In this document: one piece after another, positions 35,487-43,820 of the stretch | Layout of the letters: each line of letters opens with the position of its first letter | Numbering within the stretch: position 1 is the first letter of the stretch | Source: Helicobacter suis | Lineage (GTDB): Bacteria; Campylobacterota; Campylobacteria; Campylobacterales; Helicobacteraceae | Reading direction: 5' to 3' | DNA length: 64,000 nt | Assembly: GCF_902196125.1 (NCBI RefSeq) | Contig: NZ_CABIKG010000002.1 | Coordinates: forward strand, 1 to 64,000 | Translations under genes and position numbers: made by a program | The notes under the pieces: model-generated | What the model was told of the DNA's origin: nothing | What the model saw: the letters and a program-made list of their open reading frames with translations, nothing else | Databases searched by the model: none

Positions 35487-36659
35487 CTATGTATCTTGAA
35501 TAACTCGTTTAAGCAGGGGTAGCTGGGCTTGCATGCATAATAGCTTAGCTGCTTGGGCGGCTTTGATTTTAGCCTGCATGATTTGATCTAAATCTAGTGT
35601 GTGTAGAACTTCTAAAAGAGATTGGATTTTAAAATCTACCCCCACTCTTCCTATTTCATAATTTTCTATTAAGGTTTTTACCTCTACTAGTGGCGTACTC
35701 AGCACACATAAAGCACTTTGGATATATTCAAAGAATTTATTAGGCAAAGCGTATAAATGATTAAGAGAATTATCAGGGAGGGTTAATAGCCCAATATCAT
35801 AGCTTTGTGTTGTAGGAATAATGGATTCTAAAGGGAGGGGTTGTTTAAAATCTATGGGCAAACCTTGAGATTGTAGGGTTTTTAGATGGCTTTTAAAGTC
35901 TTGTAAAAAGCTAGGGTGTTTACTTAAGCCTATGATTGTCAAATGATAGGGCAAGGATAAATCTTTAAGCCCTTTAGCTAATTCTAAAAGATTATCAGAA
36001 TAGCGCTCTGGAGCTAAAAGTCCATGGTAGATCAAGCGGATACATTTAGGATTTATAGGACTTGCAAAGAGGTTAGCATAAAAGGGAGTAGAATAAATAG
36101 TGTAGTTATTTTCTAGCTTAAAATTTGTATAGGTTTTTGCATAAAGTTTAGCAATGGAGGCATTTATACTAAGAGTTTTATGCGCTTTGTGTAGATAGTG
36201 GTTGCAGATATGGGCAAAAAGGGGGGCTGTGAAGTGGTGGTGATTAATTAAAGCGGGGTAAAACTCTCTTAAATCTACAATGAGGGGGGCAATATTTTGT
36301 ATCTGTTCTAAAATAGCCGGCAATAGGGCTAAATCCTCTATAAAGAGCGCTTTAATTTTAATTCGTTTGTAGCGTAAATCTTGTATGAGGGTTTTTAGTT
36401 TTTGGAGCATTTCTAGGCGGTTTGGCGTCCATAAAAGGGGGGTAAAATTTTTTTGTTCCACCCAAGTTTTTAATTGTTCTTGCTTGGCTAGGCTGCGGCT
36501 AGCTGAACCTAGCAAAGGAGAAAAGGGGATAAAATGAGTGCTAAGATCACAAGGAGGGGGGGAGAGAATAAAAAATTGTGCTTTTGGATAAAGATGCATG
36601 AGAGCTAGAGCTAAACGCCTAGGTCTAGGGCTAGTAGATAAACTACTCTCAGAGACCAT
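35487..36659 (-). CDS. Glycosyltransferase (GT4-like), paralogue of the gene at 38805
   Basis: The 390-residue protein lacks a signal peptide. It shares motifs in order with the gene at 38805-39944: TSPRPRR near the N-terminus, VDLREFYPAL, LSINASIAKLYAK, LIYHGLLAPERY and ALPNKFFEYIQSALCV with NYEIGRVG. These fit a GT-B fold retaining transferase. It follows a polytopic membrane protein gene by 2 bp. The two paralogues bracket that gene and an EamA transporter, which suggests a small glycoconjugate cluster. Acceptor unknown. Confidence 0.78.
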   Translation of the reverse strand: MVSESSLSTSPRPRRLALALMHLYPKAQFFILSPPPCDLSTHFIPFSPLLGSASRSLAKQEQLKTWVEQKNFTPLLWTPNRLEMLQKLKTLIQDLRYKRIKIKALFIEDLALLPAILEQIQNIAPLIVDLREFYPALINHHHFTAPLFAHICNHYLHKAHKTLSINASIAKLYAKTYTNFKLENNYTIYSTPFYANLFASPINPKCIRLIYHGLLAPERYSDNLLELAKGLKDLSLPYHLTIIGLSKHPSFLQDFKSHLKTLQSQGLPIDFKQPLPLESIIPTTQSYDIGLLTLPDNSLNHLYALPNKFFEYIQSALCVLSTPLVEVKTLIENYEIGRVGVDFKIQSLLEVLHTLDLDQIMQAKIKAAQAAKLLCMQAQLPLLKRVIQDT

Positions 36660-36661
36660 GA

Positions 36662-37864
36662 TTAAGGCATTAATGGTTTTTTCCTTAAAATGGCATAACT
36701 AGCCGCTACCTTATTCTTATAATAAATTTTAATTGTTGCGTGTTTACTCTGTTCAATGAGAAATAAATTGCCTCCAGAATTAATCCCATAAAATCTTAAG
36801 CGCAGGGCAATTCTAGGGGAGGTGGTGTTGATAGTTTCAATCCCTCTTTTATGAAGGGCTAGGGCTAATTCCTTAGCCACATAGTGGGTACTTACAAATT
36901 TATTATACCCTCCCCATAAAAACATGCTTTCTAATAGTAATGTCCCAAAAACTAAACTATAACGGATATAGTAGTGGCTACGGAAAATAGGTAAATGTAA
37001 GCGGATACTGCTAAGCGCTTTTTGTAATAAGATAGGCATGCCAAGAGGCCCATAGCTTAAAAATTCTGGGGGTAATTCTTGACGCAAGGAGAGCAATAAG
37101 GGCAATAAAAACCCCACAGCCCCCACCACACCAATTAAACTATCTTGTTTGTATTCCTTAATGGCTTGGGTATAAAGTGCATAAGGGTAATAAATACACA
37201 AACAAGGCGAGTATAAAATGAGCATAGTAAAGAGTGTATTTAAAAAAAAGCCCTGTGGCGTGCCTGAGACAGATTTAAAGGCGTATAAATTAATCCATAA
37301 GGCTAGAAATAAGATCAACATGTGTGTCATTTGCTTATGTTTAAAGGCGTATAAAAAAAACCCGGTTAGTAAAACCACATAACTTGCATCTAAAAGGGCA
37401 ACTAAAAGGCTTAGAACATAAAAAAGCCATGTTCTATAAGCCAGTAAAGATAAAAGCGAAAGTGTAATAAGTAAACTTGCCTTACCTAGTAAAATCGCGC
37501 CTAATTGAACCCCGGGCAATAAGCCAAAGGTTAGAGCAACAAAGAGGGGATCGTAGGGTTTTTGGGGTTTCTCTTTAAGGCTTAATAAATAAATTAAAAT
37601 GATGTTAAGCGCATGGAAAAACAGACCCGGTAAGCGCAAGGCTAGATCTTTGGGTAAGAAATAGGCTAATCTAACAAAGGTATGTAAGGCTTGTAATAAA
37701 TAGCGATCTAACAGAGTTTCAGGGGTGCTAAAATAAAGCAAAGCCTCTCTATAACTCACTGAAATTTCTAGACTTTTATAAACCCCCATAGCAAGGCTAG
37801 CAGCCACTGCAAGGATTAAATAGATAAAGTAAAGAGGTTTATTAGAGTGGCTTGGAAGACTCAA
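36662..37864 (-). CDS. Polytopic membrane protein, possibly GT-C type
   Basis: The 400-residue protein has about nine or ten membrane segments and a soluble C-terminal ~90 residues (FVSTHYVAKELALALHKRG). The layout and a YREALLYFSTPE tract near the first loop recall PMT/ArnT-type lipid-linked sugar transferases, but I see no decisive motif. It is 2 bp from the glycosyltransferase downstream and 13 bp from the EamA gene upstream. A role in glycan assembly is inference from context. Confidence 0.7.
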   Translation of the reverse strand: MSLPSHSNKPLYFIYLILAVAASLAMGVYKSLEISVSYREALLYFSTPETLLDRYLLQALHTFVRLAYFLPKDLALRLPGLFFHALNIILIYLLSLKEKPQKPYDPLFVALTFGLLPGVQLGAILLGKASLLITLSLLSLLAYRTWLFYVLSLLVALLDASYVVLLTGFFLYAFKHKQMTHMLILFLALWINLYAFKSVSGTPQGFFLNTLFTMLILYSPCLCIYYPYALYTQAIKEYKQDSLIGVVGAVGFLLPLLLSLRQELPPEFLSYGPLGMPILLQKALSSIRLHLPIFRSHYYIRYSLVFGTLLLESMFLWGGYNKFVSTHYVAKELALALHKRGIETINTTSPRIALRLRFYGINSGGNLFLIEQSKHATIKIYYKNKVAASYAILRKKPLMP

Positions 37865-37877
37865 TTTTTAAACCCAA

Positions 37878-38768
37878 CTATTTTTGTTTTTTAATGGCAA
37901 TTAAAACCCCAGAACATACAATAAGCCCCATGCCAATTCCTACCCACAAGTTTGGCCATGGATCTCCAAGCAAAATACCAAAAAGGGTACTCCAAAGAAG
38001 ACGGCTATAAACCATAGGTGAGATAAGCCCGATAGGAGCAATCATGTAGGCTCTGGTTAAAAAATATTGCCCAAATACCCCGCTTAAGCCAATGCCAGCT
38101 AAGCGCCACAAATCCCAATGCCAAATATTCCCGCTAAAGCGCATGGGGTGATAACCTGTAGCAAAGGGTGGCAAATGGATAAAAAAGCCTAAAAAACCCA
38201 AGAGACACATACATGAAGCAACGGCAAAGACAATCAAAGAGCCATCATAATATTCTTTTAAGCGGTGCAAACTTGAGTAAGCAACCGCCACAATTAAGCC
38301 ATTAAGTACACCCGGGAAAATCTGTACCCATGTGAGACCACTTGTTTGGGGGTTTGAGATAAGAATCACCCCAAACATTCCTAATAAACCTGCTAAAACC
38401 ACCCGAAAGCCCACCGGCTCTTTAAATAGAAAAAAGGCAATTGCAATTGCAAAGATAGGCGAACTTTGGTTAAAGGCGGTAGCATTTGCTAGCGACATGG
38501 TATAAATATTATAAGAAAATAAAGACATGCCAAGTGCCCCTAAAGACATGCGCCCTAATAAAAGCAAAGCAGCGCCCTTTTTGTAGGGCTTAAAACTAAA
38601 GGGTTTGAAACAATAAAAGATCATTAAAAATACGAGCATGAAAAAGGCGCGATAAAAGATATTTTCAGAAGGGGAGAAATACCCGCTTGCTATCTTCATT
38701 AAAGCCCCCATGATTCCTAAGGCTAGCCCACTTAAAAACATATACAATAAACCTAGTTTGACATTCAC
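37878..38768 (-). CDS. EamA/DMT-family transporter
   Basis: The 296-residue protein has ten predicted membrane segments arranged as two EamA repeats, for example FYRAFFMLVFLMIF and NATAFNQSSPIFAIAIAFFLFKEPVGFR. Members export metabolites or lipids. The C-terminus SGVLIAIKKQK is cytoplasmic. Substrate unknown. Confidence 0.88.
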   Translation of the reverse strand: MNVKLGLLYMFLSGLALGIMGALMKIASGYFSPSENIFYRAFFMLVFLMIFYCFKPFSFKPYKKGAALLLLGRMSLGALGMSLFSYNIYTMSLANATAFNQSSPIFAIAIAFFLFKEPVGFRVVLAGLLGMFGVILISNPQTSGLTWVQIFPGVLNGLIVAVAYSSLHRLKEYYDGSLIVFAVASCMCLLGFLGFFIHLPPFATGYHPMRFSGNIWHWDLWRLAGIGLSGVFGQYFLTRAYMIAPIGLISPMVYSRLLWSTLFGILLGDPWPNLWVGIGMGLIVCSGVLIAIKKQK

Positions 38769-38804
38769 TATAAACTCCTAAAAGGGCTATATTAACACGG
38801 ATTG

Positions 38805-39944
38805 TTAAAGGCTTTGGAGGATCTTTAGGAGTAAATCTTGATTTTGCATAGCACAAAGTTCTTTAGCAGCTTGGTTGGTGTTTTGTTTATAAAGTGTGAT
38901 GTCTTCTAAGCTCAATTGGTGTAAAGCTAGGGCTAAATCTTGTGGGCTACTTGTTTGACTCACCACCCCAATTTCATAGCTTTTGATAATGGCTTGCATT
39001 TCTACATTGGGTACAACACAAAGAGCTAAACGGCTTTGGATATATTCAAAGAATTTATTGGGCATGGCGTATTTGATGTTGAGATTGCGTGGCGGGCTAA
39101 AATAAAGCCCAATATCAAAGGCATTGCTAAAGGGAATAATTTGTTTAAACTCCACAGGTGGGATAATCCGGATTTGTTCCATGTTGAGGATTTGTTTAAG
39201 CTGTTTTAAGCGCGCAGGAGTACCCACTAACATTAAAGTTAGAGAAAAACGCGTATCGCCTAAAGTTTGTGTGAGATATTCCATCATAGGCTTAAGCATT
39301 TCAAAGCTGCGGTTTAAACTAGCGCCCCCATGGTAGAGGATTTGGATTTTATGAGGGTTAGTTGGCTTAGGGGTAAGGGCGTGGTAAAAGGGCATGGAGT
39401 AAAATACACTGCTTTGTATTCTCTTTTTAGCATAAAGTGCTTGCACGCCTTTAGAGACGCTTAAAATATGGTTGCATTTTGGCATGTAAGTCTCAACTAA
39501 ACGGGTAAAAAAACCTTTGAAAAGATAGCGCCAGCGGATATTACTGCTATCTTGATCGGGATAGTATTCTCGCGCATCTAAGATCACCTTAGCCTGTTTT
39601 TTATAAGCTAACACGATGGGCAAAAGCACCAAATCAAAGCAAAAGATGAAATCAAAACTTGTTTCATTTAAAACTTCTACAATTTTTAAGCGATTAGAGG
39701 TATAGATAAGGGCATGGTCATTTCCTAATAAAACATCTAAATAGAGCTTACATTCTTGCATTAAATTGCGTTTAGGATAGGGTGGGTAGGTAAAAATTTG
39801 CATGTTAGATTTAGATTTTAAAGGGGTTTTACTAATCCCCATAAGACTTACATGGTGTTGTCCTTCTAAGAGTTTGTAGATACGATAAGGGCGCGGGCTG
39901 GTTAATGGATTGGCCGCTACAAGCAAAAGGGTTTTTGGTTTCAA
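38805..39944 (-). CDS. Glycosyltransferase (GT4-like)
   Basis: The 379-residue protein begins LLLVAANPLTSPRPYRIYKLL. Shared motifs with the 35487-36659 gene include VILDAREYYPDQD, ILSVSKGVQALYAKKR, ILYHGGASLNRSFE, AMPNKFFEYIQSRLALCV and SYEIGVVS, typical of GT-B fold transferases. It heads the leftward group followed by EamA, the membrane protein and the paralogue. Confidence 0.8.
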   Translation of the reverse strand: MKPKTLLLVAANPLTSPRPYRIYKLLEGQHHVSLMGISKTPLKSKSNMQIFTYPPYPKRNLMQECKLYLDVLLGNDHALIYTSNRLKIVEVLNETSFDFIFCFDLVLLPIVLAYKKQAKVILDAREYYPDQDSSNIRWRYLFKGFFTRLVETYMPKCNHILSVSKGVQALYAKKRIQSSVFYSMPFYHALTPKPTNPHKIQILYHGGASLNRSFEMLKPMMEYLTQTLGDTRFSLTLMLVGTPARLKQLKQILNMEQIRIIPPVEFKQIIPFSNAFDIGLYFSPPRNLNIKYAMPNKFFEYIQSRLALCVVPNVEMQAIIKSYEIGVVSQTSSPQDLALALHQLSLEDITLYKQNTNQAAKELCAMQNQDLLLKILQSL

Positions 39945-40536
39945 AATATGCGCTTTTATGAGGCATTATACAAAAAAATAAAAGGGGATAGCTTTAGATT
40001 GTTAGCTAGCAAAAGGTGGGGCAAAATTACCATTAGCGCTATAAGCCGGCAAGCTTAAGCTAAGCGGATAAAGGGCGCCATGCCAAAGGTTTTGTACTAC
40101 AATCGCGAACGAAGCTAGATAGGCAAGTTTTGGTGATCCTCTCAATCCTGCAAGCTTAAGAACACGGGGAGTGTGTGGGTATTTAATCATTTTCTGCAAA
40201 ATCCCACTTGTCTTTAGTAGGTGGAATGAATGCCACCTATTCCCACTATTTTGTGGTACAACACTCGCATACATCTGTATCTAGCGCAGGGAGTGCTAAA
40301 AAGTTACGCTTTTGGCAGATGATGCGATTTGACCTGAGAGAATGCATTGGTAGCTTAAACTCTGTAAAATCCCTACTATAGAGATATAGAGTGAGACTCT
40401 TCCTATGGGCAATATAGCAAGCCTAAATGTCTTTAGCATTTGGGCACTTCACACAACCAAGCGCAATATAAGAAAAACACCGGTGGGTTAGTGGCATTAA
40501 AATATATCAAGTATTGATTTAGGTTTTTTTAGTAGG
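39945..40536. other. Non-coding tract with an IS605-type left-end remnant
   Basis: No convincing gene is present. Apparent open frames on the minus strand read through the IS remnant and have no family features. The recognisable content is the left-end remnant at 40187-40244. The rest is AT-rich and stop-laden. Confidence 0.6.
40187..40244. mobile_element. Left-end remnant of the IS605-type element
   Basis: Immediately after TTTAA at 40182-40186, the sequence resembles the left end at 6811-6865. AATCCCAC, TGTCTTTAG and GGAATGAATGCCACCTA are shared in order, with substitutions that degrade the hairpin. Similarity ends where tnpA would begin. It keeps the same target pentamer, which supports a real old insertion rather than chance. 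Confidence 0.8.
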
Positions 40537-41026
40537 CTAGTGGGGCTCTGGTATTGCTCGTGGATGGCAAGAAAGAGCTCTACAGGCTAAGTACTTTCCT
40601 GCTTTGTTAGTTTTATGTTTCATTTCAAGTAACCCTTGTTTATAAGCCTGCAAGGCATTTTCCTCTAAACTCCATCTTTTTTCAGACGGGCTAATGTCTC
40701 TGATTAGTTCTGTTTTTCCTCCAGAGCTTATAAAATCCCAAGTGTGCCCAAAAATCTGTACCTTGCCTTTATAAGAACATTCATTATCTTCAAAACTTAA
40801 ACCATATTGATCAGCTTCTGGATCACCCGGATATTCCTTAGAATTTAAGAAATACTTTTCCATATCCTTTGTATTTTTTGGATGGGTCTTCTACTCTCTG
40901 TAAAGAGAGCACATGTATCTCTCCTGTGGCTTTTTTGAGCCGTTTTAAGGGTTTATAAAAGTAAGATTTTAGAAAAGAATCAAGTGTTGCTTGATGAGGA
41001 GATTCATAGAGCATGCATATCGCCAT
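40537..41026 (-). pseudogene. Probable frameshifted hypothetical gene
   Basis: Two overlapping minus-strand frames are seen. The upstream one (41026-40838) reads MAICMLYESPHQATLDSF and ends GYGKVFLKF. The downstream one (40863-40537) reads NSKEYPGDPEADQYGLSF and ends RAIPEPH. A single-base change near 40893 would join LSLQRVE to KTHPKNTKDMEKYF, so one broken gene is likelier than two small genes. I do not recognise the family. It lies in a decaying tract beside an IS remnant. Confidence 0.5.
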
Positions 41027-41201
41027 TGCTATTCCAGTAGTGATTTTTTGAGAGCAAAGGCAAACACAAAACTAAGATAATAAGACAACTTTTAAGATTC
41101 ATAAATCTCTTCTTCACTTTTATAAGGGCTAATTTCTCCGTGATATATATCTTGATCTTACTTAAACTAGGCATTTATCAAGAATGCTGTAGACTATCTA
41201 A

Positions 41202-42102
41202 ATGAAAAAAATATTATGGATTTGGGTGTTTTTTAGCTTTTCTTGTTTGCAGGCTTGTTGTTTTGAGGGTAAGGTAGATTCTAGTTTTAGTACTAAGGAC
41301 GAAGGGTTTTGTTTGGGGGTTATAGAGAAAAAAGAGGAGGAAAGCGCGCTTTATAAGGGTTTTTGTTTAGAAGGTTTTAGCCAAATAGAGCTTTACAATA
41401 CTAATAATCCTAAAGTTCTTAATTTTGTCCTTTATAAAAATAAGCACCCGGCACTTCTTTTTGAACCCCCAAAACCTGATACAAAAAACCTCTTTTAAAT
41501 TACCTCACTTTGCAATTTTTAAAAGATCGTTTTTATTTAACCCAATTCTCAGATAAAACAAATATCTTTTTTAACCATGTAGGCTATGAGTTTCCCATGT
41601 ATGCTGTTAATAATGCGCTTCTAGATGATCTCTTATCTAAACAAGCAAATACAGAGTTCAGCAGAACAGACACCTACACAACAAAGATCACGCTTGATAA
41701 TTCACCCTACACTCTTATTAATCAGACTACAAGTGATCAATCTCAAAAGAAACTCTCTAGTTGATTAAAAGGGGGAATACAACGCTGCGGGGGAAATTTT
41801 GTTTAGATGGCTTAGGTAAGGCAAACTTTGTTTATAAGAAAAATTATATCACCCTATAAGGTTATAATGGGGTGTTTTATCTGCACCAATACAGCGAGCA
41901 AAATCTTAAGGTAAATAAAGATGGTTCTATGAAAGTTCTAAAAACACAGATTATCTATCGCCAAAACAGAGACGATCCACAAAATAAAAACCCTATCACG
42001 CTTGATACTCTTAGCAGCAACTACCAATACCAACTGCTTAAGCTATCAAGCGAGGCTTTGGTAGCCCTAAATGTACTTATTTGCCAAAGCGCCCACCGGT
42101 AG
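41202..42102 (+). pseudogene. Decayed secreted or lipoprotein gene
   Basis: It starts with a signal-like MKKILWIWVFFSFSCLQACC and continues through three frames: 41202-41498, 41510-41764 and 41872-42102. At the first break, one extra T near 41495 would join PDTKNLF to LNYLTLQFLKDRFYLTQ. A second break lies between 41764 and 41872. The product would be a secreted ~290-residue protein of no family I recognise. Two breaks without repeats point to decay rather than phase control. Its 3' end overlaps the convergent amiF end. Confidence 0.65.
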
Positions 42103-43081
42103 TAGGATAACCATAAATTGAGCCATCTTTAATTTTCATGTGATCTTCCCAAGGCAATTTGTATTTACCTGCGGCTAAATCTTTAATATAGGTTAAACCG
42201 GCATCTGGCTCACCACCGGGTTTGGCCACATATCCGCGGTGGCCTAGATTGTAAATGTTATTTTCTAAGCCCCAACTCAAACGGGCATTATCTGCCATTT
42301 TAGGATAAATTTCCCCAGTTACAATTTCCCAAGGATTTCTATGGCCTTGAACTAAAGTTGTACCATCAAAGTTACAGATTTGTCCTTCACCAAAGTAGTA
42401 AAAGACATTATCATAACCGGCTAAATTCACACTCACGGTATACATCAAGTTATGCCATGCATTAGAGCGGTTGGTTAAAATCCATTGATCATTAACTTGT
42501 GTGCTATAGCCTGAGATACGGATATAAACATTACAACCCTTATAAGCCGCCTCGCGCGCTAATTCTGGAATCATGCCATCATGGCAAATGCACACAGACA
42601 ACTTAGATCCGCCCGGACCCTCACATACGGGCATACCTAAATCCCCCGGATACCAAGGTTCGATAGGATTCCAAGGAAAGAGTTTGCGGTATTTTAAAAT
42701 GATTTCACCCTTTGGGTTAATAATAATAGCGGTGTTATAGGGGTTTTTATTAGGATCGGGGTTGCGCTCCATAATAGAAAACACACCAAAAACGCCCGCT
42801 TCTTTACAAGCTTTAGCATACAATTCTGTTTCTTTTCCGGGTACATCTAGGATAAATTCCTCACTGATCCATTTAGCGGTGTTTAAACCTTGTGTGCTGT
42901 ATTCAGGGAAAATAATGAGTTCTACACCCGGATAGCCTGCTTTAGTGGCATGCAAGGTTCTAATAATGCTTTCAATGTTTTTATCAATATCTGCCCGGCC
43001 ATTAACCACAGGAACGGGAAACTGAATCGCTGCGACTAAAAACCCCTCAATGGGTTTACCCATACTGCCAATACTGCCCAT
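42077..43081 (-). CDS. amiF: Formamidase AmiF
   Basis: The 334-residue protein is nearly identical to H. pylori AmiF from memory. The nitrilase-type triad is E60 (IIFPE), K133 (LKYRKLFPW) and C166 (VCICHDG). It hydrolyses formamide to formate and ammonia, an extra ammonia source alongside urease in the stomach. No paralogous AmiE is in the window. The start [13 protein letters not shown] matches the family exactly. Confidence 0.97.
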   Translation of the reverse strand: MGSIGSMGKPIEGFLVAAIQFPVPVVNGRADIDKNIESIIRTLHATKAGYPGVELIIFPEYSTQGLNTAKWISEEFILDVPGKETELYAKACKEAGVFGVFSIMERNPDPNKNPYNTAIIINPKGEIILKYRKLFPWNPIEPWYPGDLGMPVCEGPGGSKLSVCICHDGMIPELAREAAYKGCNVYIRISGYSTQVNDQWILTNRSNAWHNLMYTVSVNLAGYDNVFYYFGEGQICNFDGTTLVQGHRNPWEIVTGEIYPKMADNARLSWGLENNIYNLGHRGYVAKPGGEPDAGLTYIKDLAAGKYKLPWEDHMKIKDGSIYGYPTTGGRFGK

Positions 43082-43182
43082 GAAAACTCCTTAGAATAAG
43101 ATGTGTGGCCAATCTAGCCACAAGGGCATACTAGGGCAGAAGTTCTAATTTAGGGTAAATAAAAAAGGGGTAACTCTTTTGG

Positions 43183-43197
43183 AGGTGTGTTACACCT
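43183..43197 (-). terminator. Possible terminator stem-loop after pfr
   Basis: AGGTGT and ACACCT flank a three-base loop 21 bases past the pfr stop on the minus strand. A T6 run follows about 16 bases later rather than directly, so the call is tentative. Confidence 0.4.
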
Positions 43198-43217
43198 CAG
43201 CCCCCCTCCTAGTAGAT

Positions 43218-43715
43218 TTAAGATTTTTTAGTGGTATTTTTGATGTATTGATCAGCTAAATACAAGCCATGCCCACTCTCACCCATCAACTTAACTTTGT
43301 CTAAGAGATTTTTAAAGAGCACTTCTTCTTCATGCTGTTCAGCCACATACCATTGTAGAAAATTAAAGGTCGCATAATCTTTGTGGTTTAGCATGTGATC
43401 TACCAAAGTGTTGATAGCGTGGGTGATGTGCTGTTCATGTTTATAGGCTTTCTCAAAGATTTCTACCAAACTTTGAAACGCATGCTCAGGGGCTTTAACT
43501 TCCTTGAGATGTACGCCCACCTCATTTTCATTTAAATAGGTGATGATTTTGGTCGCATGGGCGTATTCATCACTGGCGTGATTAAATAAAAATAACCCCG
43601 CTCCATCAAAACTATGGGTATAACACCAAGAACTCATGCTCATATACAGATTAGCAGAATAAAACTCATCCATCACTTGGCTATTGAGCAACTTAACGGT
43701 TTCTTGAGGCAACAT
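43218..43715 (-). CDS. pfr: Non-haem ferritin Pfr
   Basis: The 165-residue four-helix ferritin carries ferroxidase ligands E17 and E50/H53 (HASDEYAHA) and the later QHEEEVLF helix. It stores iron and protects from iron toxicity. I start it at 43715 (MLPQETVKLLNSQ) because AAAGGAG lies just upstream; the frame extends 20 residues further with no such site. A TATAAT sits about 30 bases upstream. It is next to feoB, so iron uptake and storage genes adjoin. Confidence 0.96.
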   Translation of the reverse strand: MLPQETVKLLNSQVMDEFYSANLYMSMSSWCYTHSFDGAGLFLFNHASDEYAHATKIITYLNENEVGVHLKEVKAPEHAFQSLVEIFEKAYKHEQHITHAINTLVDHMLNHKDYATFNFLQWYVAEQHEEEVLFKNLLDKVKLMGESGHGLYLADQYIKNTTKKS

Positions 43716-43745
43716 AAAAACTCCTTTTACTAATTTTGTATCATT

Positions 43746-43751
43746 ATTATA
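43746..43751 (-). promoter_or_regulatory. -10 box of pfr
   Basis: TATAAT on the minus strand lies ~30 bases before the pfr ATG inside an AT-rich tract. In H. pylori apo-Fur represses pfr by binding near this region; an exact apo-Fur site cannot be set by eye here. Confidence 0.6.
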
Positions 43752-43820
43752 TACTAAATGAGAAAACAAAGTCAAGAGTTTTAGCCTAATTTTTCTTATA
43801 ATTTTATATATTTTGAGAAT

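Noticed and set aside
36545-36565. C7 tract in the N-terminal part of the 35487-36659 glycosyltransferase as phase switch
   Set aside because: Seven bases is short for slipped-strand switching, the gene is in frame, and similar runs occur in feoB and thrS.
40002-40274. 90-residue minus-strand open frame
   Set aside because: It reads through the IS left-end remnant, has no family features and ends in low-complexity residues.
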